Below, piece by piece: positions 32,618 to 41,927 of a DNA stretch of 64,000 nucleotides (the first letter of the stretch is position 1; every line of letters begins with the position of its first letter). Source of the stretch: Hydrogenophaga sp. Root209 (GTDB taxonomy: Bacteria > Pseudomonadota > Gammaproteobacteria > Burkholderiales > Burkholderiaceae_C). The position numbers were made by a program, and so were the translations under genes. Location: the NCBI RefSeq assembly GCF_001428625.1, contig NZ_LMIE01000029.1:523873-587872 (forward strand). The letters run 5' to 3'. The notes beneath the pieces are model-generated. The model was not told the DNA's origin, searched no databases, and saw nothing but the letters and a program-made list of their open reading frames with translations.

Positions 32618-33804
32618 AGGCCCATGTCGATGCCGAAAAAGTCGCCCGCCGCATCACCCAGGATGCCTTTGTCGCCACCTTGTGCCTGAGCGAGCCAGGC
32701 GTTCACGTCACCCTGCACCGCGATGGTCATGGCCTCCAGCCGCAGGCGTGCGGTATGCACCTTGGCAAACGGCCAGTAGAGACCCAGCGTGAGCACAATC
32801 AACAGCCAGTTCTTCGCCGTCAGGCTCATCAGGGGAGCGAACTTCAACTGGCTGTCAAACTGGATGCGTCGACTGCGGGTGTTGGACCACAGGAGGTTTT
32901 GCAGGCGCGACGTGGTGTAGGGCATGAGCACCAACGGGAATACCAGGTAGGCCAATGCCAACACGAAGGGCAGCGCGATCATGGCAGCGCCGCCGGAGGT
33001 GCCCAGCATCACCACCACGATGGCACCCACGCCAGCGAGCACCGCCGTGCACAGCAGGGACACACCGGCCGCCCGCAGCGAGAAACCGTAGAAAGCACCA
33101 ACGCCAGCCTTCAACCGCGTGCGTTCCTGTGCGAAGGAGTAACCGCCATGCTGGTACTGCTTGATGCGCGACAGCACCCAGGGCGACATCGCGGCCATCG
33201 CCAAAACGAACAGGCTCATCGCTGCGGCAATCATGGCGCCGGCCGCGCGATCTTTCGAGTCCTGCACTTCCGGCGCGACCAGGGCGATGATCACCCCGAA
33301 CGCGAACCCCGGAATGAAGAATGGCAGCATGCACAGGTAGGCACCCTTCAGGTCGCCTTCGAACGACATGCGCACGCCACGCCAGCTGGTGTTGCGCAAG
33401 CGGAACTGCAGCGACGCGCGCCACAGCGCGGGCCACAACGCCGCCAGCACCAGCAAGGGGATCCACGAAAAGACCGGCGCGAAGTTGGACACAGCCCAGT
33501 AAGAGACACCGAACAGCAGCATGAGCAGGTAGCCGCGGAACATCTTCCAGGGGTCGCCGTGAAAGCCCAGCGGGTCTTTGCCCACCAGGGTGTTGTTCTG
33601 GAAGTAGGCCAGGCGCCGGGCGCGGGCAAAGGGCCAATAGAGCGTGAGGGTGATCAGCGTCAGCAGGAGGTTGACGATCCAGATGCGGAAGTACTCGCTG
33701 CCCGAACCGGTGAAGTGGATGTCAAGCGTCTGCGTCGGTTCGCTCACGGGGGAACGCCTGTCAGGCAAGAACTCCGTTGCCTCAAAATCATGTCGCTGTG
33801 CCAT
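32614..33804 (-). CDS. YjgN-family (DUF898) membrane protein
   Basis: A 396 aa polytopic membrane protein. The ATG at 33804 is chosen because AGGAGGGG precedes it closely. The family repeat F-x-G-SGSEYFRIWIVNLLLTLITLTLYWPFA near residues 30-60 (given in part) recurs near the C-terminus as FAPLMSLTAKNWLLIVLTLGLYWPFAKV (in part), and LGFHGDPWKMFRGYLL precedes the next helices. About nine or ten membrane helices are expected. The function is unknown in the whole family. It is translationally coupled to the M48 peptidase gene, so the two probably act together. Confidence 0.85.
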   Translation of the reverse strand: MAQRHDFEATEFLPDRRSPVSEPTQTLDIHFTGSGSEYFRIWIVNLLLTLITLTLYWPFARARRLAYFQNNTLVGKDPLGFHGDPWKMFRGYLLMLLFGVSYWAVSNFAPVFSWIPLLVLAALWPALWRASLQFRLRNTSWRGVRMSFEGDLKGAYLCMLPFFIPGFAFGVIIALVAPEVQDSKDRAAGAMIAAAMSLFVLAMAAMSPWVLSRIKQYQHGGYSFAQERTRLKAGVGAFYGFSLRAAGVSLLCTAVLAGVGAIVVVMLGTSGGAAMIALPFVLALAYLVFPLVLMPYTTSRLQNLLWSNTRSRRIQFDSQLKFAPLMSLTAKNWLLIVLTLGLYWPFAKVHTARLRLEAMTIAVQGDVNAWLAQAQGGDKGILGDAAGDFFGIDMGL

Positions 33805-33944
33805 CCCCACCCCTCCTGGTTGTTGAAAATTTGGTCGCGATCCTAGCATCAAAAATTTGTACCAATGACCTACTGCCACCCGGCGTGAGGACTGCGTGCA
33901 GCCGCTCAAAACGGGCGCGCTCAAAACCCGGCACACTCCCCTGC

Positions 33945-35732
33945 ATGAGCTCCCCCTCCCCCTCCGACCGCGCCAAAGCCACCACCCCCACATCACTCAG
34001 TGGCCTGCTGCCGTTTCTGCGGCCTTACCGTTTGCAGATCGGTCTGGCGATCCTGTTTCTGGTGCTCGCGGCGGCCGCCACGCTGGCATTTCCACTCGCG
34101 TTGCGTTTCCTCATCGACAGTGGCCTGGCCCCGGCCGGGCGAGGCGAGCAGACGCTCGCGTTGCGCGGCCACTTCGCCGCGCTGTTCGGCGTGGCGGTGG
34201 CGCTCGGCATTTTTTCGGCGATGCGCTTCTACCTCGTGAGCTGGCTCGGTGAACGCGTCACCGCCGACCTGCGCAACGCGGTCTACAGCCATGTGCTGCG
34301 GCAGAGCCCGCAGTTCTTCGAGACCACGCAGACCGGCGAGGTGCTCTCGCGTCTGACCACCGACACCACTCTGGTGCAGACGGTGGTGGGCTCGTCGCTC
34401 TCGATGGGCCTGCGCAATGCCGTGATGGGGCTGGGCGCGCTGATCATGCTGGTGTGGACCAACCCCTACGTGATGCTGCAGGTGCTGCTGATCATCGTGC
34501 TGGTGGTGCTGCCGAGCATGTGGTTCGGGCGGCGCGTGCGCAAGCTCTCGCGCGCCAGCCAGGACCGCGTGGCCGACTCCAGCGCCATTGCGGCCGAGGT
34601 GCTCAACGCGATTCCGGTGGTGCAGAGCTACACCGCCGAAGACCGGGAGGCGGCGCGCTTCTCCGAGTCCACGCAGCACGCGTTCGAGACCGCGATCCGG
34701 CGCACGCGCGCGCGCTCCGTGCTGGTGGCCTTCATCATCATCAGCACGGCCGGCCTGCTGCTGTGGGGCCTGTACCAGGGCACGCAGGCGGTGCTGGCCG
34801 GCACGATCACGCCCGGTCACCTTGGGCAGACGGTGCTCTACATCATCATCCTGGCCGGTGCGGTCGCCGTGCTCGGCGAGGTGTACGGCGACCTGCTGCG
34901 CGCCGCGGGTGCCAGCGAGCGTCTGATGGAATTGCTGGCAAGCGCTTCGCCGGTGCAGTCGCCCGCGCATCCGCTGAAGGCCGCGTCTCCGCAAGGCGGC
35001 AGTGCGCTGGAGTTTGACGACATCACCTTCCACTACCCCTCGCGCCCGGCGCAGGCTGCTCTCTCGGGCTTCAGCCTGGCGGTGGATCCCGGCCAGACGG
35101 TGGCGCTGGTGGGACCGAGCGGCGCGGGCAAGACGACCGTCTTCGGCCTGCTGCTGCGCTACTACGACCCGGCGCTGGGCACGATCCGGCTGGATGGCGT
35201 GCCGATCCACCAGATGAGCCTGCAGGACCTGCGCAACCGCGTGGGCATCGTTCCGCAGGACCCGGTGATCTTCTCCAGCAGCGCGATGGAAAACATTCGC
35301 TACGGCAAGCCGGGTGCGAGCGACGCTGAAGTGCGCGCGGCCGCGGGTGCGGCCTTTGCCGACGAGTTCATCGACCAGTTGCCCGAGGGCTACAACACCT
35401 TCCTGGGTGAGCGCGGCGTGCGCCTCTCAGGTGGCCAACGCCAGCGCATCGCAATCGCCCGCGCCATGCTCAAGAACCCGCCGCTGCTGCTGCTGGACGA
35501 GGCCACCAGCGCACTGGATGCGCAGAGCGAACGCATGGTGCAGGCGGCGCTTGAGTCGGCCATGAAAGACCGCACCACCCTGGTCATCGCGCACCGCCTG
35601 GCCACTGTTCAGCAAGCCGACCGCATCGTCGTGCTGGACCACGGCAAGCTGGTGGAGCAAGGCACGCACGACCAGTTGGTGGCCCACGGAGGCGTGTACG
35701 CCGGCCTTGCGGCGCTGCAGTTTCAGGTTTGA
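33945..35732 (+). CDS. MsbA/lipid-exporter-type half ABC transporter
   Basis: A 595 aa fused exporter. Six membrane helices lie between about residues 25 and 310. The nucleotide-binding domain has Walker A GPSGAGKTT, signature LSGGQRQRIAIARA, Walker B LLLLDEATSALD and the H-loop VIAHRLATVQ. ATG 33945 is the first start after a leader that lacks coding character. It works as a dimer; substrates could be lipids, peptides or drugs. It is divergent from the DUF898/M48 pair and ends 8 bp from the glutamate dehydrogenase stop (convergent). No auxiliary gene hints at the substrate. Confidence 0.92.
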   Translation: MSSPSPSDRAKATTPTSLSGLLPFLRPYRLQIGLAILFLVLAAAATLAFPLALRFLIDSGLAPAGRGEQTLALRGHFAALFGVAVALGIFSAMRFYLVSWLGERVTADLRNAVYSHVLRQSPQFFETTQTGEVLSRLTTDTTLVQTVVGSSLSMGLRNAVMGLGALIMLVWTNPYVMLQVLLIIVLVVLPSMWFGRRVRKLSRASQDRVADSSAIAAEVLNAIPVVQSYTAEDREAARFSESTQHAFETAIRRTRARSVLVAFIIISTAGLLLWGLYQGTQAVLAGTITPGHLGQTVLYIIILAGAVAVLGEVYGDLLRAAGASERLMELLASASPVQSPAHPLKAASPQGGSALEFDDITFHYPSRPAQAALSGFSLAVDPGQTVALVGPSGAGKTTVFGLLLRYYDPALGTIRLDGVPIHQMSLQDLRNRVGIVPQDPVIFSSSAMENIRYGKPGASDAEVRAAAGAAFADEFIDQLPEGYNTFLGERGVRLSGGQRQRIAIARAMLKNPPLLLLDEATSALDAQSERMVQAALESAMKDRTTLVIAHRLATVQQADRIVVLDHGKLVEQGTHDQLVAHGGVYAGLAALQFQV

Positions 35733-35740
35733 CCTGTGAG

Positions 35741-38700
35741 CTAGGCCAGCTGGCGCAGTTCGCGCAGCGCCACTGACACGGGGGCGAGATCCGGAGTCAG
35801 GTTGGCGATGCTTTCGTGCATGGCGTTGACGCGTTCGATCGCCTTGGCATGCTGATCCTGCCACTCGGCCAGCGTCTGCTGGCTGCTCAGCAGCGACAGC
35901 ACCAGCTGCCCGGCGATCGAATACACGTCGTCGCGCGCACTCGCTCGGGCCTGGGTCTGCCACAGTGAGTCCGTCGGCAGCTTGCCGATGTGCTGGCGCC
36001 AGTGGCCCAGGCCCAGCGTGTTCTCGATGGCGAAATAGGTCCGCGCGGCCTGCTCCAGCGTGCTGCCGGCCTTCGCGGCCACATCGACCAGATCCAGCAC
36101 CGGGTACAGGTGGTCGAGCACGGTGAGGTCATCGGCGAGCTGCACATCCACACCGGCCTGCACCAGGCGGGCGCTGGCCGCTTTCCACTGCTCACGGGCG
36201 GCGGCAGGCAGCCATTGCTCGACATGCTCGCGCAGCGTGCGGGCCGCCGGGCGGTACTTGGCGATCAACGTGGGCAGGTCGCCCTGACCCCGGTGGCGCA
36301 GCATCCAGCGGCTGGCGCGCTGCGCGATGGTGGCCAGCTGGGTGAGCAGACTGAGCTGCAGCTCGGTGGTGACCTTGTTGTCCAGCGCGTCAATCTGGTC
36401 CCAGATCGGCTCCAACGCAAACACCTCGCGCGCCAGGGTGTAGGCGCTGACCACCTCGGCCGCAGTGCATGAGGCCTCATTGGCCAGGAAGTTGACGAAG
36501 GTGGCGCCCACGCGGTTGGCCACGGTGTTGGTCATGAAGGTGGCGACGATCTCGCGCTTGAGCGCATGGCGCGCGATGAAGTCGCCATACCGTTCGCCCA
36601 GCACCACCGGGAAATACATCTTGAGCACGCGCGCGTAGAACGGGTCGTCGGGCAGCGCGCTGGCGCACAGCTCGTCGAACAGGTTCATCTTGGCGTAGGC
36701 GAGCAGCACGGCGTTTTCGGGGCGCGTCAGGCCACGGCCTTCGCGTTTGCGCTTGCCAAGCTCTTCGTCGCTCGGCAGGAACTCGATGGAGCGTTTGAGC
36801 AGACCGATCTGCTCCAGCCATCGCATCAGGTTTTGCTGCCCATCGAGCAGATACACAGGGCGGGTGGCGGCCAGCTCGATCTGCTGCGTCTGGTAGTAGT
36901 TGTCCTGCAGCACGAGGTCGCCGACCTCGTCGGTCATGCTGGCAAGCAGGTCGTTGCGACTCTCCAGCGTGAGCCCACCGGCCTCCTGCACCGCGCCCAG
37001 CAAGATCTTGATATTGACCTCGTGGTCGGAGCAGTCCACGCCGGCGGAATTGTCGATCGCGTCGGTGTAGATCAGGCCGCCGGCCTGGGCGAATTCGATG
37101 CGGCCGTTCTGCGTGCAACCGAGGTTGCCGCCTTCCCCGAACACCTTGCAGCGCAGCTCGTTGCCGTTGACGCGGAAGGCGTCGCCCGCCTTGTCGCCCA
37201 CCTGCGCGTGGCTCTCGAAGCTGGCCTTCACGTAGGTGCCGATGCCACCGTTGTAGAGCAGATCCACCGGGGCCTTGAGGATGGCGTTGAGCAGTTCGTT
37301 GGGTGCCATCTGGGTGGCGTCGGTGCCGATCACGGCGCGCGCCTGCGCGCTCAGCGGGATCGACTTGGCGCTGCGCGGGAACACGCCGCCGCCTTCGCTG
37401 ATGAGGCCCTTGTCGTAGTCGTCCCAGCTGGAGCGCGGCAGCTTGAACAGCCGATCGCGCTCGGCATAGCTCGCGGCGAGATCGGGGCTGGGGTCGATGA
37501 AGATGTGGCGGTGGTCGAAGGCCAGTACCAGCCGGATCTGCGTGGACAGCAGCATGCCGTTGCCGAACACGTCACCCGACATGTCACCGATGCCGGCCAC
37601 GGTGAAGGGCTGGGTCTGCGTGTCCACCCCCAGGCCGCGGAAATGGCGCTTGACCGATTCCCAGGCGCCGCGCGCGGTGATGCCCATCTTCTTGTGGTCG
37701 TAGCCGACCGAGCCGCCGGACGCGAACGCGTCGCCCAGCCAGAAGCCGTAGGCCGCGCTCACGCTGTTGGCGATGTCGCTGAAGGTCGCCGTGCCCTTGT
37801 CGGCGGCGACCACCAGGTAGGGGTCGTCCTCGTCGTGGCGCACCACATCGGACGGCGGTACCACCGCGCCCTTGACCAGGTTGTCGGTGATGTCGAGCAG
37901 GCCCGAGAGGAAGGTCTTGTAACAGGCCACACCTTCGGCCAGGTAGGCTTCGCGCTCGCTCGCCGGCGGCGCCTTCTTCAGCACGAAGCCGCCCTTGGAG
38001 CCCACCGGCACGATCACCGTGTTCTTCACCATCTGCGCCTTGACCAGGCCCAGGATTTCGGTGCGGAAATCCTCGCGCCGGTCCGACCAGCGCAGGCCGC
38101 CGCGCGCGACCTTGCCACCGCGCAGGTGCAGGCCTTCGACGCGCGGCGAATAGACCCAGATCTCGAACAGGGGCTTGGGCTCGGGCACGTTGGGGATGTC
38201 GCGCGGGCTGAGCTTGAAGCTCATGTAGTCATGTCCGCGCTGGTAGGCATTGGTGCGCAGCGTGGCCTGGATGGTGCTGAGGAACTGGCGCAGCACGCGG
38301 TCTTCCTCCAGGCTGGCCACGTCGGCCAGCACGGCTTCCAGAGCTTGCGCCTGGGCTTCAATGCGTTCCGCACGGCGGTCCGCTTTCGCCGGGTCGAAGC
38401 GGATCGCGAACAGCTCGGCCAGGCCTTGCGCGATGGCGGGGTTCTTGTTGAGCGTGTCCTCGATGTAGCTCTGGCTGAAGGCGAAGCCGAGCTGCTTGAA
38501 GTAGCGCACGTAGGCGCGCAGCACGGCAATGGCGCGGGCATCGAGCTCGGTGGAGAGCACCAGGCGGTTGAGCGCGTCGCTCTCCACCTCCTGGCGCCAG
38601 ACCGCCTGGAACAGTTCCTCGAAGCGGAACTTGAGGCGCTCCACGTCCAGCGGCTGGGCAAACTGCAGGCCCCAGTCGTGAATCCAGTAGCCCGGCGCGG

Positions 38701-40357
38701 CCAGGTGGTAGGGGTGCTCGTCGAGCACGCGCGCACCCATGGCCTCCATCACCGGCATGGCGTCCGACAGCGTGATCTTCTGCGTGGCGTAGGTCTTGAA
38801 GCGCACCTGCCCCTGGCGGTTGTAGAGCTTGAGCGCGAGCGGTTGCTGTTCACCCAGGCCGCTGAGCACGGCGGCGTCGCTGGCTGCGGTGTCCGCGTCG
38901 AAGTGCTCGCGGTAGGCGGTCGGGAACGCCGCCACCAGGGCCTCCAGGCCGCTGGCGCTGCGGCCGCTCTGCGCCAGCAGCACGGCGTTCACACCATCGA
39001 CCCAGCGCTTGCAGGCCTGGGCCACGCGGGCCTCGAGCTGTGCCAGGTCCACCTGCGCGGGCAGCTTGTCCTTGGCGCGCACGATGTAGTGGATGCGCGC
39101 GAGCGCGCTGTCGGTGAGCATGGGCGTGAATTCGATCGACGCCGCGTCAAACGCCTCGGTGAACAGGGCGCCGAGCTTCACACGCAGCTCGGTGGTGTAC
39201 ACATCGCGCGGCACATACACCAGCAGGGATGCCAGGCTGCCGTAGGCGCCACGGCGCACGAACAGACGCACGCGCTGGCGCTCCTGCAGGCGCAGGATGC
39301 CCATGGCATGCTGCTCCAGCGTGGCGGCATCGATCTGCAGCATCTCGTCGCGCGGGTAGGTCTCCAGGATCGCCTGCAAGGCCTTATGGGCATGGCTGCC
39401 CGTGACCACACCGGCATGAGCCATGACCTGCGCCACATGCTGGCGCACCACCGGGATCTGTTCCACCGAGGCGGCGTAGGCTGCCGACGTGTACAGCCCG
39501 AGGAACCGGCTCTCACCCACCAGCTTGCCGGCGGCGTCCAGCCGCTTCACGCTGATGGCATCCATCCAGGCCGGGCGGTGCACGGTGGACCGGCTCATGG
39601 CCTTGGTGGACAGCACCAGGTCGGGGTTGGCCACGAAGGCCTGTGCAGGCTGGGCCGGCAGCACCTGTGCTCCGGGCGCCTTGAGCAGGCCCAGCGCGGT
39701 GCCGGGCATGGGCACGAGCACATCGCCCTTGAGTTCGTAATCTTCAGCCGCCAGAAAGGTGAAGTGCCCTTGTTCGAGCCAGGTCAGGAAGGCCTTGGCT
39801 TCGTCGGCGACGGACGCGTCCAGCGCGGTGAAGCTGGCGTTGAGCACCTGCACGCGCGAGAGCATGGCGCGCCAGTCCTGCACGGCCAGGCGCACGTCCT
39901 GCAAGGTGTCTTCTATGGTCTTGCGCAGTGCAGCACCGTCAGGGTCGGACGCGAGCCGGTCGCACTCGACCAGGATGCACGAAACGACCTGCCCGTCGCC
40001 GGACGCCTGTTGCGCTGCACCGAGGATCTGCACCACGTGACCGGCGGCATCGCGCTGTACGCGCACCAGCGGATGAACGATCCAGTGCAGGGTGCGCCCC
40101 GTTCGGTTGACGGCCATGCCGACCGAGTCGACGAGAAAGGGCATGTCGGGGTGCACGATCTGCAGCACGTGCGTGCCCCGGTCCTGCACGGGATCCACCG
40201 GCAGGTCCAGCACCTGAACGATGACTTCACCGGGCGCCGATGCGCTCAACAGGGCCTGGTGCGCGGCGGCCGTGGTCTTGAGCAGGACAGGATCGCGGTT
40301 GCGCATTTCCTCAGGGTCGGCGGCAGCGAAATACAGGTCCTGAAAGCTCGGGTTCAT
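35741..40357 (-). CDS. NAD-specific glutamate dehydrogenase (large, about 180 kDa)
   Basis: A 1538 aa enzyme of the giant NAD-GDH class found in Pseudomonas and Burkholderiales. It deaminates glutamate to 2-oxoglutarate and ammonia. The start is the ATG at 40357 (MNPSFQDLYF). The long N-terminal half carries ACT-like regulatory parts. The catalytic part near residues 750-1150 shows GGLRWSDRREDFRTEILGL, PVGSKGGFVLKK, the GIGDMSGDVFGNGML-type NAD region, and ECDHEVN-like segment (VDCSDHEVNIKILLG). The gene stands alone with its own leader containing a TAGAAT -10-like box at 40414-40409. Length is normal for the class and no defects are seen. Confidence 0.93.
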   Translation of the reverse strand: MNPSFQDLYFAAADPEEMRNRDPVLLKTTAAAHQALLSASAPGEVIVQVLDLPVDPVQDRGTHVLQIVHPDMPFLVDSVGMAVNRTGRTLHWIVHPLVRVQRDAAGHVVQILGAAQQASGDGQVVSCILVECDRLASDPDGAALRKTIEDTLQDVRLAVQDWRAMLSRVQVLNASFTALDASVADEAKAFLTWLEQGHFTFLAAEDYELKGDVLVPMPGTALGLLKAPGAQVLPAQPAQAFVANPDLVLSTKAMSRSTVHRPAWMDAISVKRLDAAGKLVGESRFLGLYTSAAYAASVEQIPVVRQHVAQVMAHAGVVTGSHAHKALQAILETYPRDEMLQIDAATLEQHAMGILRLQERQRVRLFVRRGAYGSLASLLVYVPRDVYTTELRVKLGALFTEAFDAASIEFTPMLTDSALARIHYIVRAKDKLPAQVDLAQLEARVAQACKRWVDGVNAVLLAQSGRSASGLEALVAAFPTAYREHFDADTAASDAAVLSGLGEQQPLALKLYNRQGQVRFKTYATQKITLSDAMPVMEAMGARVLDEHPYHLAAPGYWIHDWGLQFAQPLDVERLKFRFEELFQAVWRQEVESDALNRLVLSTELDARAIAVLRAYVRYFKQLGFAFSQSYIEDTLNKNPAIAQGLAELFAIRFDPAKADRRAERIEAQAQALEAVLADVASLEEDRVLRQFLSTIQATLRTNAYQRGHDYMSFKLSPRDIPNVPEPKPLFEIWVYSPRVEGLHLRGGKVARGGLRWSDRREDFRTEILGLVKAQMVKNTVIVPVGSKGGFVLKKAPPASEREAYLAEGVACYKTFLSGLLDITDNLVKGAVVPPSDVVRHDEDDPYLVVAADKGTATFSDIANSVSAAYGFWLGDAFASGGSVGYDHKKMGITARGAWESVKRHFRGLGVDTQTQPFTVAGIGDMSGDVFGNGMLLSTQIRLVLAFDHRHIFIDPSPDLAASYAERDRLFKLPRSSWDDYDKGLISEGGGVFPRSAKSIPLSAQARAVIGTDATQMAPNELLNAILKAPVDLLYNGGIGTYVKASFESHAQVGDKAGDAFRVNGNELRCKVFGEGGNLGCTQNGRIEFAQAGGLIYTDAIDNSAGVDCSDHEVNIKILLGAVQEAGGLTLESRNDLLASMTDEVGDLVLQDNYYQTQQIELAATRPVYLLDGQQNLMRWLEQIGLLKRSIEFLPSDEELGKRKREGRGLTRPENAVLLAYAKMNLFDELCASALPDDPFYARVLKMYFPVVLGERYGDFIARHALKREIVATFMTNTVANRVGATFVNFLANEASCTAAEVVSAYTLAREVFALEPIWDQIDALDNKVTTELQLSLLTQLATIAQRASRWMLRHRGQGDLPTLIAKYRPAARTLREHVEQWLPAAAREQWKAASARLVQAGVDVQLADDLTVLDHLYPVLDLVDVAAKAGSTLEQAARTYFAIENTLGLGHWRQHIGKLPTDSLWQTQARASARDDVYSIAGQLVLSLLSSQQTLAEWQDQHAKAIERVNAMHESIANLTPDLAPVSVALRELRQLA

Positions 40358-40474
40358 GGTCGGCGTCCGGTCTAGATTGGGGGCGGTTGGCAAGGAAAGA
40401 TGTGCGCGATTCTAGGAGCGCTCCCCACCCCGAAACGCCCCCAGACAAGGATTGCATGAACCCATGCCATGCCT

Positions 40475-40493
40475 TCATGCGCAAAACGCATGA
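40475..40493. promoter_or_regulatory. 7-5-7 dyad upstream of the glutamate dehydrogenase gene
   Basis: TCATGCG-caaaa-CGCATGA is a perfect inverted repeat, about 60 bp upstream of the TAGAAT -10-like box (40414-40409) of the glutamate dehydrogenase gene. Without a T-tract it looks more like an operator than a terminator, though it also follows the minus-strand operon that ends at 40633. Confidence 0.4.
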
Positions 40494-40632
40494 TGCGCCC
40501 AAGTAAGCACACAGGCATAAACATACTTCGCGCCGAGGGACCTGGAAGTTCCGGCGAAACCCGCTCCCGCGTGGCGGGGGGCGGATCGGTTGCGGGCTCT
40601 ACGGATACCGCGCCGCAGGCATCCCCGAAAAG

Positions 40633-41448
40633 CTACCGAAGCAGTCCTGCGGCAGGCGCGTCCGTCGGTTGGCAGGGGCGCCCCATGGCGACCGCAATCT
40701 GGCAATTCCGAGCCGCATTGGTTCTTGCAGCCTCGCGCCACTCATCTCTGGCTATGGCACCCTGCAACCATTCGCCACGCCAGACAACCTTGAAAACAGT
40801 CGTATCCAGCCGTCGAGCCTGCTCGCTCTTTGAGCCGCCATGCGACGTCACGTCGACCAGCATGTGGCCTGCCACATCCACGAACAGATGGGACAGCCTG
40901 TTGGGATCCGTGCCGATCACCAGGGGCAGGAACCGACCACCTGACCGATCAAAAAAGACCCAGCCCGGCTCGGACGTGGTGAAGGCGAAGTAGCGTTGGT
41001 TGGGTACCGTCACGGAGTAGGTCGTTGCAGACATTCCAATGCATTGGCCCAGTCTGTCGAACCACCCCGATTCGCGACTCATTTCGGTGGTGAACGTGCT
41101 CACCCGACCCGTCGCCGCGTGTTCCATGCGGATATCACTGCTCCGGCATCCGTTGGATCGGGTATCCACCCGCCGGCCACCCGGCAGGTCGGCGCCACCC
41201 GACACATGCGGATAGAAGGGCGAGATATTTATCTCGGCTGCAACTGGCTGAGCGCCTCCTGTTGTACCAGGACTCGGGTTGCGTCCCCTCGGGGCGCCAT
41301 CCGTCAAAAAAAACAACTCTGCGGCGCTGCCCGCGTACACAGGAAGATCCTGCATCCTGAGCGTCTCCACCTCCGCAGAGGCGACAACAAATGAGCACAC
41401 GCTCGACAGAGCCACAACGACGGTCGCCAGGACCATCCTTCTGTTCAC
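40633..41448 (-). CDS. secreted hypothetical protein (271 aa), orphan-like
   Basis: I do not recognise a family. The GTG at 41448 overlaps the DUF1178 stop by 4 bp; an in-frame ATG lies four codons later. A signal peptide covers about residues 1-25 (cleavage near ASA). The mature part has a beta-rich look (YSVTVPNQRYFAFTTSEPGW, in part) and several cysteines (GCRSS, GQCIG, NCQIA, RPCQP) that could form disulphides in the periplasm. Codon use is less G/C-biased than in neighbouring genes; AGA, AGG, TTT and CTT are frequent near the start. This suggests recent acquisition at the tail of the nuo-linked operon. Confidence 0.65.
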   Translation of the reverse strand: MNRRMVLATVVVALSSVCSFVVASAEVETLRMQDLPVYAGSAAELFFLTDGAPRGRNPSPGTTGGAQPVAAEINISPFYPHVSGGADLPGGRRVDTRSNGCRSSDIRMEHAATGRVSTFTTEMSRESGWFDRLGQCIGMSATTYSVTVPNQRYFAFTTSEPGWVFFDRSGGRFLPLVIGTDPNRLSHLFVDVAGHMLVDVTSHGGSKSEQARRLDTTVFKVVWRGEWLQGAIARDEWREAARTNAARNCQIAVAMGRPCQPTDAPAAGLLR

Positions 41449-41927
41449 TGCAGCGTTTCCTTGACCGCCGGCAACATCGGCAGCGCGATCACCTCGATGC
41501 CCTCTTCCAGCATGGCCAGGGCCTCCTGCGGGGAGGCCTGGCCACGGATGTTGCGGTGCTCGGTTTCACCGCTGTGCATGGCGCGCGCCTCGTCGGCAAA
41601 GCGCTCCCCCACATCTTCGGTCTGTGCCACCACCTCGCGCAGCGCCTTGAGCATGCGGGCCTGCAAGGCGGCCAGTTCGGGATGCATCACGTGGTTGCTC
41701 ATGGCCACAACCGCACCGGCAGGCGCCGCAGGTTCGGGGGCGTCTGCGTCCTTGCGTCCGCTGCGCAGGTTCAGGCGCGGAGCTGAGAGCGTTTTGTGGA
41801 TGTGGGCGTCGCCGCACATCGGGCAGGTGAGCAACCCGCGGCCCAGCTGGCTCACGAAATCGTCTTCGGAACCGAACCAGCCTTCAAAGTCGTGCCGGTG
41901 AGCACACTGCAGATTGAGGACCTTCAT
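41445..41927 (-). CDS. DUF1178-family protein
   Basis: A 160 aa protein beginning MKVLNLQCAHRHDFEGWFGS, the DUF1178 signature. C8 and the CPMC pair (C35, C38) make a small zinc-ribbon-like N-terminus like that of FmdB-type regulators; the remainder is helical with a hydrophobic C-terminus. Function is unknown. The ATG at 41927 overlaps the Nudix stop by 4 bp, and its own stop overlaps the next gene, so three genes are translationally chained. This linkage with Nudix and DUF2818 after nuoN is common in Burkholderiales. Confidence 0.88.
   Translation of the reverse strand: MKVLNLQCAHRHDFEGWFGSEDDFVSQLGRGLLTCPMCGDAHIHKTLSAPRLNLRSGRKDADAPEPAAPAGAVVAMSNHVMHPELAALQARMLKALREVVAQTEDVGERFADEARAMHSGETEHRNIRGQASPQEALAMLEEGIEVIALPMLPAVKETLQ

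Noticed and set aside
36566-40375. Long open frame antisense to glutamate dehydrogenase
   Set aside because: It mirrors the codon bias of the true gene and has no start signal or recognisable domain.
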